Notes under the pieces: generated by a model
Databases searched by the model: none
Told to the model about the DNA's origin: nothing
The model's input: the letters and a program-made list of their open reading frames with translations, nothing else
Assembly (NCBI GenBank): GCA_033439795.1
Contig: JAUTDP010000013.1
Coordinates: 1,364,001-1,428,000, forward strand
Direction: 5' to 3'
DNA: 64,000 bases
Origin: Sordaria brevicollis
Taxonomy: Eukaryota > Ascomycota > Sordariomycetes > Sordariales > Sordariaceae
Program-made: the position numbers and the translations under genes
In this document: piece by piece, positions 28,001 through 40,200 of the stretch
How positions within the stretch are numbered: the stretch's first letter is position 1
How the letters are laid out: every line of letters begins with the position of its first letter

Positions 28001-28720
28001 TAATACCTCCGACTATATATTAATTAAATACAAACTAATTAGGCTAAATAACTTCCCTTCGTAAAATTCGTCGGTAATAACGCAATATCCTTATTAATAA
28101 ACCTATTACTTTTCTTCGCTAATTATAATTACTACCCCTATATAAATACCGAATTTTATAACCCCCTACCGCTAACGCTATTACCTATATAATTAAAAAA
28201 ATATTATAAAATTAACGAATTCGCCAACTACTTCTATAAAATTTAAAATTTCGCAATTTAATAAATTAAGCGCAATTAAGACTAATATAAAGAAAACGCC
28301 AATAAAAAACAAATTAATTTAATAAAATATAAAAAAAAGGATACCGTTTTACTTAATACGTTTAATTTAATTAATAATCGCCTATACGCTAAACTCTCCC
28401 CCTACTAAAAAAAACTATTTAAAATCTTAAAAATAAATTTATATACCGTTAAACTATAACTACCCGATAATATAAAATATTCGCCAATCTTCTACGTTTC
28501 GATAATTTAACGTTAAACCGGCCAAAATCTCCCCGGCTAAATTATCAACTCCAACGTCCGTACTAACGAAGGCAAAATTATAATTCGTATTAACGATTAC
28601 GAAGAATATATTAAATAAAAATTCGATAAATTATTAAATATTAAATAAAAAAAAAAAACCGTTATTAATACTACTTAATTAAATAGAAGGGCAATTACAA
28701 CCCCACCTAAAAAAAGGTCG
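22050..28720 (+). pseudogene. Element E gag-pol with chromodomain-like end, RIP-destroyed
   Basis: On + the reading gives gag (about 22060-24000, ending in a lysine/arginine-rich stretch near 23920-24000), protease (about 24570-24750), RT (about 25960-26600) with YFNN in place of YxDD near 26285, RNase H (about 26640-27060), integrase (about 27500-28230) and a chromodomain-like C-terminus (about 28440-28680; a Y-S-P-I-F-Y-V-S block then E-G-K-I-I-I). Compared with A, C and F the changes are mostly G-to-A on +, so Asp reads Asn and Glu reads Lys at many key sites. Confidence 0.78.
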
Positions 28721-29152
28721 ATAACGTTATTAATTATAAAATATATCTTTAAGAATTTCACCGTAATTACCCTAATAAATTAATACCGCCCCGCATTAAA
28801 AAGCTTTTCGACCACTTCGAATAAAAAAAAAAATACCTAATAACGAACCCTACTATTCGCAACGAATAATTTAACGCTAATATTAAGCCCCGCACTTTAC
28901 GCCGCTATTCCGCCTACTTAGTGCAATAATTCGCTATCTCTAAAACGGAATTATTACCAATTAAAAAAGAAATAAAAGAAGGATTTATAAAAATAATAAC
29001 GAAAATTATACGAGTTTTAATAAATAAATAATTTAAAATACAATTAATATTACGGTTAAAAGTATTTAATAAATTAATAAAGGATTCTAAATTATAATTA
29101 TATATATATATAAATTTTTTCAATTCTACGAACTTCTTTTAAAAAGGAATAA

Positions 29153-29438
29153 TATTACAAAATTATACCTATACTATACCTAATATACGCACTAACTACC
29201 TATATAAATACCCAAATCCCTAACGACCATTCCCGATTATAATACGTATACTATAATTCGACATAATCCAAATTTAATTACCTATAATCACGTACAATAT
29301 TACGTAGGTACGCACGGACTAGGGTATAAGTTCGCGCCTATATATCCAATCCCCCGCATACACTTCTCCCTTCCCTTCCTTCGTATAACAACACATATCT
29401 CATCATATACCTAACGGTGCCAACGCTATCCCTTAATA
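29153..29438 (+). repeat. 3' LTR of element E
   Basis: 286 bp, starts TATTACAAA, ends CCCTTAATA. Its 3' half keeps CpA and TpG (for example ACAACACATATCTCATCATA, GGTGCC) where the left copy is mutated. Confidence 0.92.
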
Positions 29439-29577
29439 TAAATAGAATTTAATTTCCATATACGAAATTGTATTTATAATATATAAATTAATAAATATTT
29501 CCTAGTCCGCGCTAATATAATAATTAAATTCGCCCCGAAATTATTTTTAGGTATTAAATTCCTAATTAATTATAATA
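29439..29577 (+). pseudogene. Element D protease segment between E and the Helitron-like insertion
   Basis: Short stretch of D starting with the target duplication TAAAT of element E. It continues the protease region in the AT-rich RIP style until the unmutated insertion begins at about 29578. Confidence 0.6.
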
Positions 29578-30056
29578 TTATTTTTTGAAGCGGAGCTTCA
29601 ACATGAGAAGTGTTGAATAAACACGAGCGTTGAGCGTAGCTTCTTCTATAATACCGTAACCCCCTACAATAATCCCTATAAATCTTCCCGAAGTTTACCC
29701 GCGATTTCGCGACCTGCAATTGGCTAGAAAAAAATTCTCGAATTGGAATTGGTTGAATTAAATTCCCCATCCCTATTCGCCAAGCTCGCTTAGCGTTTAG
29801 CGCCTCGCTTAAGGCTTGGCATTCAAAAGTAGGTCCTATCAAGACAAAGTGGGTACCAAAATAATAAGTAAGCCGAGACGAGTATAATGGTACCACTCAC
29901 GTGACCGTAGCTAGCTTGCCGGCCGAGAAAAACGACTTTGAAAAAAAAAAACCGACGGATGGAATTTGGAAGGAAAATTTTCGAAAAATTTCGCTAAGTC
30001 CCCAAACCTTCTCGCCTACCCGGCACTTAAAAAAAATCGAAATAAATTTGGCCGCC

Positions 30057-30094
30057 GGGGGGGTGGGGTGGGGGGGAGGGGGGGGCGGAGGGGT
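30057..30094 (+). repeat. G-rich tract with quadruplex potential
   Basis: Several runs of four to eight G separated by single bases within the Helitron-like insertion, followed directly by an AAT repeat tract. The runs fit the intramolecular G-quadruplex pattern. They also make local assembly errors possible. Confidence 0.8.
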
Positions 30095-30100
30095 AGTAAA

Positions 30101-30144
30101 TTATAATAATAATAATAATAATGAAAATAATAGTAATAATAATA

Positions 30145-30210
<66 letters not shown>

Positions 30211-30232
30211 GTAATAATAATAATACTTATAA
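30101..30232. repeat. (AAT)n microsatellite
   Basis: About 130 bases of nearly pure trinucleotide AAT/ATA repeat with a few G interruptions. It gives rise to poly-Asn (+) and poly-Tyr (-) open frames that are not genes. Confidence 0.95.
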
Positions 30233-30395
30233 TAAGAATAATAATATAAGAAAAGTATTAAAAATATAATAAAAAAAATGGAGGAAGTAAATATTAAGCT
30301 CCGCTTCAAGTAAATTTCTGCCCACCTGTATAAAATTTGCCGAAGGCAAATTTTGCGGGGGTACGGGGGCGGCAGCCCTCGTAAATTTTATTTTT

Positions 30396-33300
30396 AGCGA
30401 AATTCGCGTAAAGTCCGTTTATAATATAAAAGTAAAGGAGTAAGTATTCCGGAAAATACGTATTTAATATAACGCTTAAATTTATAGTAAACCTACTTTT
30501 AATTAGACTAAATTATATTTTATCGCTTTACGTAAAATTATATTAATAAGGAAAGTTATTATACCGGCCTTTATATATATAAATATTCTAGTCCGATATT
30601 ATAATTTCTTTAAAAACTTTTAGAAATTCGATTTAAAAGTTTATTATTTCCGATTTAATTATAATAATATTTTTAATTATATTATTATTTATAGAACCGT
30701 TAAGTAAGTTTTTATTTTAAACCGTATTATATATCCGTTAATAATTAAAATATATAAAATAGTCGGTTATATTTATAATTTCGTCGGTAATAAATTCGGT
30801 ATATTTATAGATAATAGCGATTTCAATTATTTATTACCCGTTATTAAGGCCGGTTTTATTTTTAAATAATATATTATATTTTTAGACGAGGAGGATTGTT
30901 AATACGCGTTATTAGCTTAGGACGCCGAAGAGAGTAATTCGAAGCCCCTTAGGAAGCTGGATTCTTTTAAATTACTAATTTAAAGCTTAAATAAGCCAAA
31001 TAATATCCTTAAGGCGAAATTATTAATAAGAATTAATATTTATTATAATAAAATAAATTTCGTTAAGAAATTTATTAAATTGGTTAATAATTTCGATATT
31101 TTTTATAATTATAGTATAATATTAATAATAGAAGATAAAAAGATGAGAATTAACCTCGTCGATAGGTAATAGAATTAATAGCGTTAAATCCGAATATACT
31201 TTTTAAAATATAAGGATTAAATATTCTTAGATAAAATTTACGATAAATTATATATATAGGATAGGATAAGTTTTATAAAATAACCCGCCTTTTTAATTTA
31301 TCCGGTATTTATTATTTAGAGAAAGGGGGCTAAGGGCGATAAAGGTTATATAATATTAAATTTACACCCTTTAAATAAAATGGCTATTTCCAATATATAT
31401 TTATTACCGGATTAATAGGATATTATAGATAATATAGTCGGGTATATTATTTTTTTTATTTTTAATATATCCGGTTTTTTCTATTAATTACTAATATATT
31501 CTAAGTATAAAGATTGTATAATCGTTATTAATTTACGAGGTTTAGAATAATTTAACGTAATATTTATAAATTTTAAGAACGCTTTAACCTTTGTATAACG
31601 TTTTATAAATTATTATTTCTTCGAATATCGTTATTTTATACGTACTTATATTAATAATATCGTTATATTTAATAAGTCCGAGGAGGAATATTTAATTTAT
31701 TTATAAATTATATTTAATATTATTAATAAATATTATATATATATCGGCGCTAATAAATCGTTTATTAAATACCTTTCTATAAAACTTTTTAAATATATAA
31801 TCGATAAAAAAGGAATTATTAGGATAAATAATCGGATTACGGCTTTTAAATAAACTAAATTCCTTAATATTTTAGATATTTTAGAAATTTATATTAATAT
31901 AGCGGGATAATTACGTTTTAGGGTAATATAATTCTAAATTAAATATATTCTATTAAAAAACTAAAAGATTAAATTTTTTTATTAAGGATACGAATCCGGC
32001 GAATTATTAATTAGGGTTTTTAAGAACGCGCGTAAGGCGTATATTATTCGTATTAAATTTATATTTATAATAAAAGAGATTTACGCCTTTAAAATTATAT
32101 AGGAGGATTTATATATTTAAATTAAATTATAATATTACAATTATAAACGGTTATTATTTTTTAAAATAAATATTTATAAATTTAATTTTAAGGTAATAGT
32201 TTTTTAATTTATAAATAAATAATATAATTAACCGCCTTAGGGTTAAAAAATCGCTATTCCTAATTATAATATCCCGGTTAAATATATTCGATTAATTGTT
32301 TTTTTTTTTAAAGAGATTACGCTAATTAAAAAATTATACGGGTTTATAGAAGCCGAAATCGCTATTATTATTTAAACATTAAAGAAATAGCGTAAAATAG
32401 CCTAATCGAATAAATAACCCTTATAGATTTTTATTAATTATTCTTTAGCGAAGGGTATTTTAAAGTATATTTTGCTTATTATTATAAATTTAATTAAAGC
32501 GAATTTTAAATTCGCGAACGTTATAAATTGGGTTTTGTAATTCCGTTTTTACGTATACTATATTTTTAGGAAATTTAACGTCGTCCCTAATATTTTATTA
32601 CAATTCTTTATATTAATAAATTAATATACGGATTAGGACGATATTAATTAATTTAAAAACGTTTAAACGAATTGGGTAGAAAATAAATAATTTAATTTTT
32701 AATCGATTATTTTTATTTTAATACCCTAATTCTATAAACGTATTATATAAAGTTACGTAAAGGAATTTCGGTATTAAAACGTTATTAATATAATTCAAAC
32801 GGCCGATTAAATTTTAATAAATTCGTTAAGGTTCCGATTAGTATTTAAACTAAAATAGGCCGACCGTTATAATAAATTCCCTATTAATCCTTTCGAATTA
32901 TATAATAGTCTTTTTTTTTATATAGATTATAATAATAAGAAGCGTTTTTATTTATTTACTTCTTGCGTATAGGATATATTTATATTAATATATAACGAGA
33001 GGTATTATATTAGAATTAATTATATAATATTGGAATTAAATTACATTTATTTTTATAAAAAAATATAGAAAGTATAATTATACGTCCGTTATTATTACGT
33101 ATATTAAGAATACTAGACCGATAAATAGCCTTCTTTTAGTAAATTATAATTTATGCAATCTTTACCCTAACTATTCTATACGATTATTATTAATTTTATT
33201 ATAAATATATTTAAAATCGAATTTAAAAGGACTTTTTAAGTTTTTTCCGGTTACGAATTTTTAAATATATTATATATTAATACTTATAAATTTAATAAAA

Positions 33301-34430
33301 AGGTATTATTAACCGTAGGGTATTATTCGTATAGTATTAAAAAATAAATTACTATAAAATTATACGCTTAATATTATATAAATTAGGGAATTTTATAGCG
33401 TATTATTAATAATTACGATATTAAATTTACTTTATAATTATAAAAAGAAGTTTTTAAGGCTTATAATTTAAAGTTATTATATTTTATAGCTTATTATCTT
33501 TAAATAGATAATTAATTTAAACGTATAAATTAAATAGTCGAGACCGCTATTCGGTTTTATTACGCTATTTTAGACGATTTTTAGATTAATATTCTATTAG
33601 CCGTTTAATACTTATTAAATAATTCCTTCTATTTTATTTTTAGTATAAGCTTTAATAAAATAGTATATAATTTTAAACTTTGGACGTTGGTAAATGCCTT
33701 AATTGTTTCGGAAGATTATAGGGAATTTAACGTCGAAACGTTAAAAATTATTTATCGAAGTTTATAAGAAGAAATAACGTAATTAATTAACGAAGCTAAT
33801 ATAATAATTAAACGCCGTTATAATATTAAATATACGCCGATTTCGTTTTAAGTCAATAAAGAAATATTTATTCGCTTAGATAATAAATACGAATTGCTTA
33901 AAAAATTAAAAAGGAAATAATTAATATTATATTTAAATTTATATTATATTATTAAAAGAATTGGATATTTTACTTATAAATTGGATTTCCTTAAGGATAA
34001 AAGGCTTTATTTTATAATTTCTATAATTTAATTATATTATATTATTTAAAGCTTTAATTTATTCAAGCGTATCGAAAACCTTTTAATATTAATAGAATAG
34101 GATAATCGGTTTCTTTTCGCCCTTAATAAAATTACAAATTGACGAATAAAGGTATTAAAGCGTAAAAGGGAAGTAATCGAATTTTTAATAATAGTAAGAA
34201 GTTAATCTAATATAAACGCGAAATAGGTACGGCGGTTTATTTTAATAAATATTAACGAAAAATTAATTTATAATTATAAGTAAAAATACTTATTCGATTA
34301 ATAAAAAGAGAAGGAACGTTCTAAATACGTTTTATTAAAATAGAAATTAATTAAAAAGATTTTTAAAATTAATATTATTATTATTTTATTATTTAAAATA
34401 CCAAGAGGAGCGTTAATAGAAAGAATATAG
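30396..34430 (+). pseudogene. Element D pol: RT, RNase H, integrase
   Basis: On +, RT lies at about 31200-31900 with a YPLN/YLLPD start block (31365-31415) and a YINN form of the YxDD box near 31648, RNase H and connection at about 31930-32650, and integrase at about 32900-33800 with a recognisable late core segment (V-E-T-A-I-R-F-Y-Y) near 33540 and an N-N-S-x-x-F block near 33620. The RT group (V-D-L-R-x-L-N type, with a G-L-E-Q-F block near 31530) resembles that of element B. The frame ends near 34430, followed by a pyrimidine-rich stretch to about 34860. Confidence 0.78.
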
Positions 34431-34869
34431 CTTATATTTATTACTTTTAGAAATAAAACGAATTTATCGCCCTAATAATAATTAACGAATTTATTACTTA
34501 TATTTGAATTTAGGCGAATTTATTAATTACTTCGCTATTTATAAAGGGCGTCGTATAGGCCTTAATATAATTTCCTTTATTCGTTTACTATATATTTATT
34601 TCTTTATTATATAAAAATTTTTTTTTTAGTATTTTCTCCTCTTTTCCTTTTTAATTGCAATTATCCTTTATATTTTTCGTCTATTTACCGATATCGTTTC
34701 TTTATAATAGGGAGTTTACGGATTATTACTTTTTTTTTTTTTCGCCTTTTTCCCCCTTTTAAACGTTAACTATTTTTCTTTCTCTTTTTCTTATTTTCCC
34801 TTATTATTTTACTATCCCTTTTAATAATAAAAATCGTTCGTATTTTTTTAATTTTCTTCCTTATTATCG

Positions 34870-36945
34870 ACGGATTCGTCGAATTAATTTTAAAATAATT
34901 AAAATTATAATAAATTATTTTTTTTTAATTGAATTAAATCGTTATTTACGCGTTATAAACGGTTATTAAATTATTTACGCTATATTTAAAGTACTATACG
35001 AATAATTAATTATTTATAATAAAGAATTTATTAAATTCGCGCGGATAATATTCTAAAACTCTATTAAAAATAAAAATAGCGAAATCGTTTTTAATATTTA
35101 TATTTATACGGAGGAGACCGCGTAAAAATATATAATATTGAATTTTAGAAATAAAATTCTTATTTAAATTCTTCACGGAATTGCTAATTTAATTACCGCC
35201 TTTATTAATTTATATCCTAAAGTTTTTTAATTTTTTTAATATATAATTCGTCGTTAAATTTAGGTTTAATTTTAAAATTTTCGCGTCCGGGCTATTTACG
35301 TTGCGGTTATTAATAATTTTATTTATTTTTATAAACCGATTTTTACTTTACGTAATTAACGTTTAGACGCAGTCGGATAGATTATTTAATATATTTTATT
35401 AAAGCGCTATTTCCTTCCTATAATAGAGATTTATTTAATTTTCGTTATAAAAATTAAAGATAATATTTCGAAGGTTTATTTAATTCTATTATCCGTTTTA
35501 GCGGGTTCATTAATTATTATTAACGCTTTATTTACTATTATATTTAAAGACATCCCTTCCTTTATTTTAATAATTATATTTAATTTATTATTTAATTTAT
35601 ACTTTAACCCGAAAGGGGTTAAGGTAAATTAATAAGTCTAATTTATTGAATTTTTTAGAAGGATTAAAGCGTATACAGGTCTTTATTATATTAATATAAA
35701 TAATTATATCGATCGTTCTATTATAATCGTTATATATAATAATAGGACGATTTAAATAGAATATAACCCGCTTATTTATTTATTAAAAATTATTTATATT
35801 ATCGCTATTATTATTAACGGTATAGATTTCGTTAATAAATCCCTCTTCGTCCTTATTTTTAGCGTTATTATATATATAATAAATAACCGCGTCGATTTTA
35901 TCAATAATTTATAAAAAGCGGTTAAGGAAATAATTCGCGACTTAAAGCCTATTTATAAAAAGTTTATTTAATATAGCGCCCCGTTTATTATTTATAATAA
36001 TTTCATCGATTTTACGGAAGACGATTAAAAGCGCTTATTAGGCGTTAACGAATTCGATTTCGTAGGAAGTAATTTAATTAATCGTACTATAATTTTTCGC
36101 CGCTTAAAGAATAAATTATATAAATTCGCTAATGAATTTAATAACGAAATTACTACGTTATACGAAGACGTTAAAGAAGAATTCGGTCGCTTTTACGAAT
36201 AAATAGAGTACGTACGTAATTATTATATTCGTAAAATAATTTATTTTAAACTCCTTATAATTAAAATTATTCGCAATTAAGTTATTAAGATTATTAATAT
36301 ATAGAAAGAGTAGGGTACTTCTTTTAATTAAAAAATTTATTTACCCTTTTGCGCTAAATTCTTAATTTATTATATAGCGAATATATTTAATAATTTATTT
36401 AAATAAATTACCGATTATTTATTCCGCTTAAATATAATTTATTTCGCTACCGTATCCGTTAGCGAATTCGATAATTCCGATACCGCTAATACGGATAAAA
36501 TTCGTAAAATTATTTAGGATAAATTTAATTTTTATATTAATTTTATATTAAAGAATATTATCGAAAAGAATACCTATTTATTAAATTCCTAATTACGTCG
36601 TTTATTATAATTTAAATAGGAGACGGAGCGTTTCGGTTAAAAGTAATCCGCTATTAACATTAATATTTTAATTATTTATATTAATAATTTAATTTTATTA
36701 ATTAATAAAATCGCTAATTAAATAGATAAAATACCCGTACGCGTTTAAAATAAATTCGTTACTATTATTTTTCGTTCTTATAATTATTTTATTATTAAAA
36801 GAGTATTTTTTAAATGCTTATTACTTATAAAAAGTTTAATTAATTTTATTCGTCGTTTCCGTCTTAATAATATAATTATATTCGGTAGAAGTAATTATTA
36901 AATTTATTTTTATTAAATATTCGACGATAAATTCGAGGAAGATAA
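34870..36945 (+). pseudogene. Element D ORF3, 5' part: large unknown protein after integrase
   Basis: A second long coding region starts after a pyrimidine-rich spacer. One + frame is readable for about 670 codons; the only interruptions are TAA/TAG codons explicable by RIP of CAA, CAG or TGG. The translation is mixed hydrophobic/charged, with a charged helical stretch near 36080-36210 (K-F-A-N-E-F-N-N-E, later E-E-F-G-R-F-Y-E) and no motif of gag, protease, RT or integrase. I see no clear envelope-like signal peptide or transmembrane pattern, though RIP enriches hydrophobic codons and hides such signals. Element F inserted at 36941-36945 and the frame resumes at 44328. Confidence 0.55.
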
Positions 36946-37172
36946 TGTCATAGGGCTGATGCCCGTGGCTGAGTCTGATTGGCACTGCCAGTTGTGCCGC
37001 CAATCGCGGTCCTTACCGCTACGGCAAGCGGAATAGCCCGTGCCCGGTCCTCAAAAGGATAGCTGACTAATACCGCCCAAAGGGCGCTTCCCTTCCTCTC
37101 TTTTCCTCTTCGTAAAACCTTATCGATTCGTTAAGACCTAGTATTTATATTAATTGTATTATACCCCTTATA
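36946..37172 (+). repeat. 5' LTR of element F
   Basis: 227 bp, starts TGTCATAGGGCTGATGCCC, ends CCCCTTATA. Its first 180 bases are practically unmutated; only the last 45 are mutated. Confidence 0.94.
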
Positions 37173-37249
37173 TTAAATTCTACTATTTAAAAAGCGGATA
37201 AAAAAAATAAATCTAATAAGCGGATAATAATTTTATAAGCGGAAGATTA

Positions 37250-40200
37250 GTAATTTTAAGTGCGGCATTATAATATTTTTAATATTATAATTAAATTTAA
37301 CGATATAAATATTAACGATGTAAAGGAATTTTATAATTCTTAAAACGGTATATTAAATAATAGCGGTAGTAGTAAAGGCCTAATTAAAGGTCTAATTAGA
37401 ACCTTTAAAAGTAGTATAATCTTTAAAGATTATATTAAGTCCTTTTTATTTAATATTACCCTTATTTTTAATATTTTTACCCCCTATTTAAACTTCGGAG
37501 TTACCGAATATTCCGTTCGTAAGAAGAAGTCTCCTTTTAAAACTTTAATTAATAATAATTCCGACGATAATACGAATTTAATTCCTTATTATAAAAAATA
37601 ATTAGAGTTTTTTAAATAGGATGGCTAATCTTATATTTTCGGTTTTTTTTTTAATAAATTCGTTATAATATATAATAGCGATATTAAATAAAGATTTCGT
37701 AATAACCTAAATATTATTTAATACGAAATTATTAATACGCTTTTTATTAAATACGGCTAATAATTAGAAGGATTTTGGACCGCTATAATTATATACGGTA
37801 AAGAAGATCTAATTAAGCTCTTCGAATAGATTCGTACGATTTTCGGTTTTTATTAGAATTAGGAGGCGGCCTTTGATAAATTTACCTATATATATTAGAA
37901 GGATAATGAGCTATTCGTTATTTTTTTAGCCGATTTTAATAATGAAATATTTAAAATAAACGGTTATTTATAGGAAAGTCCCGCCAAATTAGGCTATTTC
38001 TACCGCGCTTTTAATAAGAAATAATATAATAAAATATTTATAATTACCTTCTTTAACGATTATTACAAATATTTTAAATAATTTTAATACTACGCGTTTA
38101 AATATAAATAGATAATAAAATTTAAAGAGGATTACCGTCGATATTAATATAATTAGAAAGGTAAAATTAAAAGTAACGGATTTTACGTCCCCGGCGCTAC
38201 TTCTATTAATTATCCTACTATTTTTTATATATTACGTATCGCGCCCCGTCTTATTCCTATAATTTTTACCTAACGTTTAATTAATATAAATAGAAATATT
38301 ATTATAAATATTATACGTATAATTTATAATCGAAGCGGACGAAATCGAAACGGTTTTAACGTAAATACTTTTATTTCCACTTTTATTAGGCACGTTAAAT
38401 AAATATCGAATAAGGAGCGTTAACGTCGTTAAAATAATAATTTATATATATATTATAGCGCTTCTAAATATTACGTTTTAATTTATTCGTATTAATTAAT
38501 TATTTTCCCTTCTTTTAATAGAATGTATATTTAAATTACTATTATTAAGGTCCTTCCGCTCTTAGAAGACGATAACGATAATAAGGCTTATAATTCCGCC
38601 CTCGAATAGTAGGCAAAAATTTAATTCCGGTATAAAATTGGGCCCCGGAGCCGGAAATAGAAGTATTAAATAAGATAGAGGATTTTAAATTAGAAATAGA
38701 AATAAAACCTATTTTAATTCTATTTATTATTAATAATTGTAATTTATTTTATATTTTCGTCGATAAAGGTTATTAATATTATACCGTAATTAGTAAAAAA
38801 ATTATTAAAGAGTTTTAAATCCCGGTTATCCTTATTTTACTTCGTACTGTAAAAGGAGCGTTTATTATTATAGAAGGAGCTTTTATTTAAAGTATAGTCC
38901 GATTTTTAATTGAAGTAAATAATTATATTTATCCTATTTATACTTATATTATTCTATTATTCGAGTTCCTTATTATATTAAATAAATCTTAATTTAAGGT
39001 TATATAAATATATTCTATCCTTTACGAAAAACGTTTATTTATAAGCGTTATTAATTATTAAATTCCTTACGTTAATGGAAAGTAAGTATTTAATATACCG
39101 CTTATCGTCGATTTGAAATTTATTATATATATTTTAATTATTATTTTTATAAATTATATTCGTAGGTTGAAAAAGGAATTCGGTAATCGAATAATTAAAA
39201 AAGCTATTTTCGCGGTTAATTTAAAAGACGTCGAAAAGGCGTTAAAATTAAAGAAAGTATATATTAAAGTAAAATTAAAAGCGAAAATCTTTAAAAAATA
39301 TTATAATTTAATATTATTTTAAATGAAGGAGAACGCCGATAAATTAAACCTTTATTATTCCGGTATAAATTATAAAATTATAATTAAAAAGGATAAAGAC
39401 GGTAAAGAATTCTTTATTTTATTCAGATTGCTTTATAATATAATAAGGGAGGAGTTTTTAGTTTTTAAAAAGACGTTGAAGGATTTATTAGATAAGGGGT
39501 TTATCCGAATTAATAATTTAAAAGCGGGGGCCTTAATTTTATTTATACGTAAACCCGGAGGCGGATTCCACTTTTATTACGATTATTATATATTCAACGT
39601 TATTACAAAAGCGGACCGCTACCTATTATTATTAATTAAAGATATATTCTATATTTTAAAAGGAATAAAGTAATATATTAAAGTAAATATTATATAAACC
39701 TTCTATAAAATTTATATAGTAGAAAGAAAGGAGGGGAAGATAATATTTCGGACGTGGTATAGGTTATTCGAATAATTGGTTATATTATTTGGGTTGAATA
39801 GCGCGCTAGTTACGTTTTAACGGTATATTAATTATATTTTTCGCGATTATTTAAATACGTTTTATATTATTTATATAAACGATATATTTATTTACTCCTT
39901 TAATTCTTTAGAAAACTACGAATAAAAAGTGCGTTTAATCTTTATTAAATTATTAAAGGCCGGCTTTTATTTAAATTTAAATAAATACGAATTTAATATA
40001 AAGAAAATTAAATATTTAAGTTTTATTATTTATATTAGCATTAGTGTATAAATTAACCCTAAGAAGGTTAAAGCGATTTTAAATTAGTTTCCCTTTACTT
40101 TTTAAAAGGGTATATAGAATTTTTTAGGGTTTATTAATTATTATTATATATTTATCCTTTAATTTTTAAAAGTAATTATCCCCTTATTAAAACTAATTAA

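Larger units (their letters stand above)
21762..29438 (+). mobile_element. Element E: complete Ty3/gypsy LTR retrotransposon nested in D
   Basis: 7677 bp, not interrupted. 286-bp LTRs at 21762-22047 and 29153-29438 are flanked by the identical target duplication TAAAT (21757-21761 and 29439-29443). A purine tract (AAAAAGGAATAA, 29141-29152) precedes the 3' LTR. The + strand is C-rich with CpA retained and TpG nearly absent. Confidence 0.94.
29578..30395. mobile_element. Helitron-like (or TIR-type) non-autonomous insertion in D, not RIP-mutated
   Basis: About 0.8 kb with ordinary CpA/TpG content inside heavily mutated D. It starts with a hairpin TTGAAGC-GGA-GCTTCAA (29584-29600); the sequence TTGAAGCGGAGCTT recurs inverted at 30296-30309, about 85 bases inside the right end. 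The right end has two further hairpins (AAAATTTGCC/GGCAAATTTT and GGGGGC/GCCCTC). A terminal repeat at one end and a subterminal copy plus GC-rich hairpin at the other recalls Helitron2-type asymmetric ends; a TTATTTTT repeat at 29578-29585 and 30388-30395 would instead suggest an 8-bp hAT-like duplication. No transposase or helicase is encoded. Confidence 0.6.

Noticed and set aside
29570..29896. 108-codon minus ORF in the Helitron-like insertion
   Set aside because: No recognisable domain, lies in a non-autonomous element and begins within its terminal hairpin side; taken as a chance frame.
30016..30309. 97-codon minus ORF rich in Tyr and 122-codon plus ORF (29901-30269) rich in Asn
   Set aside because: Both are translations of the AAT microsatellite and G tract, not proteins.
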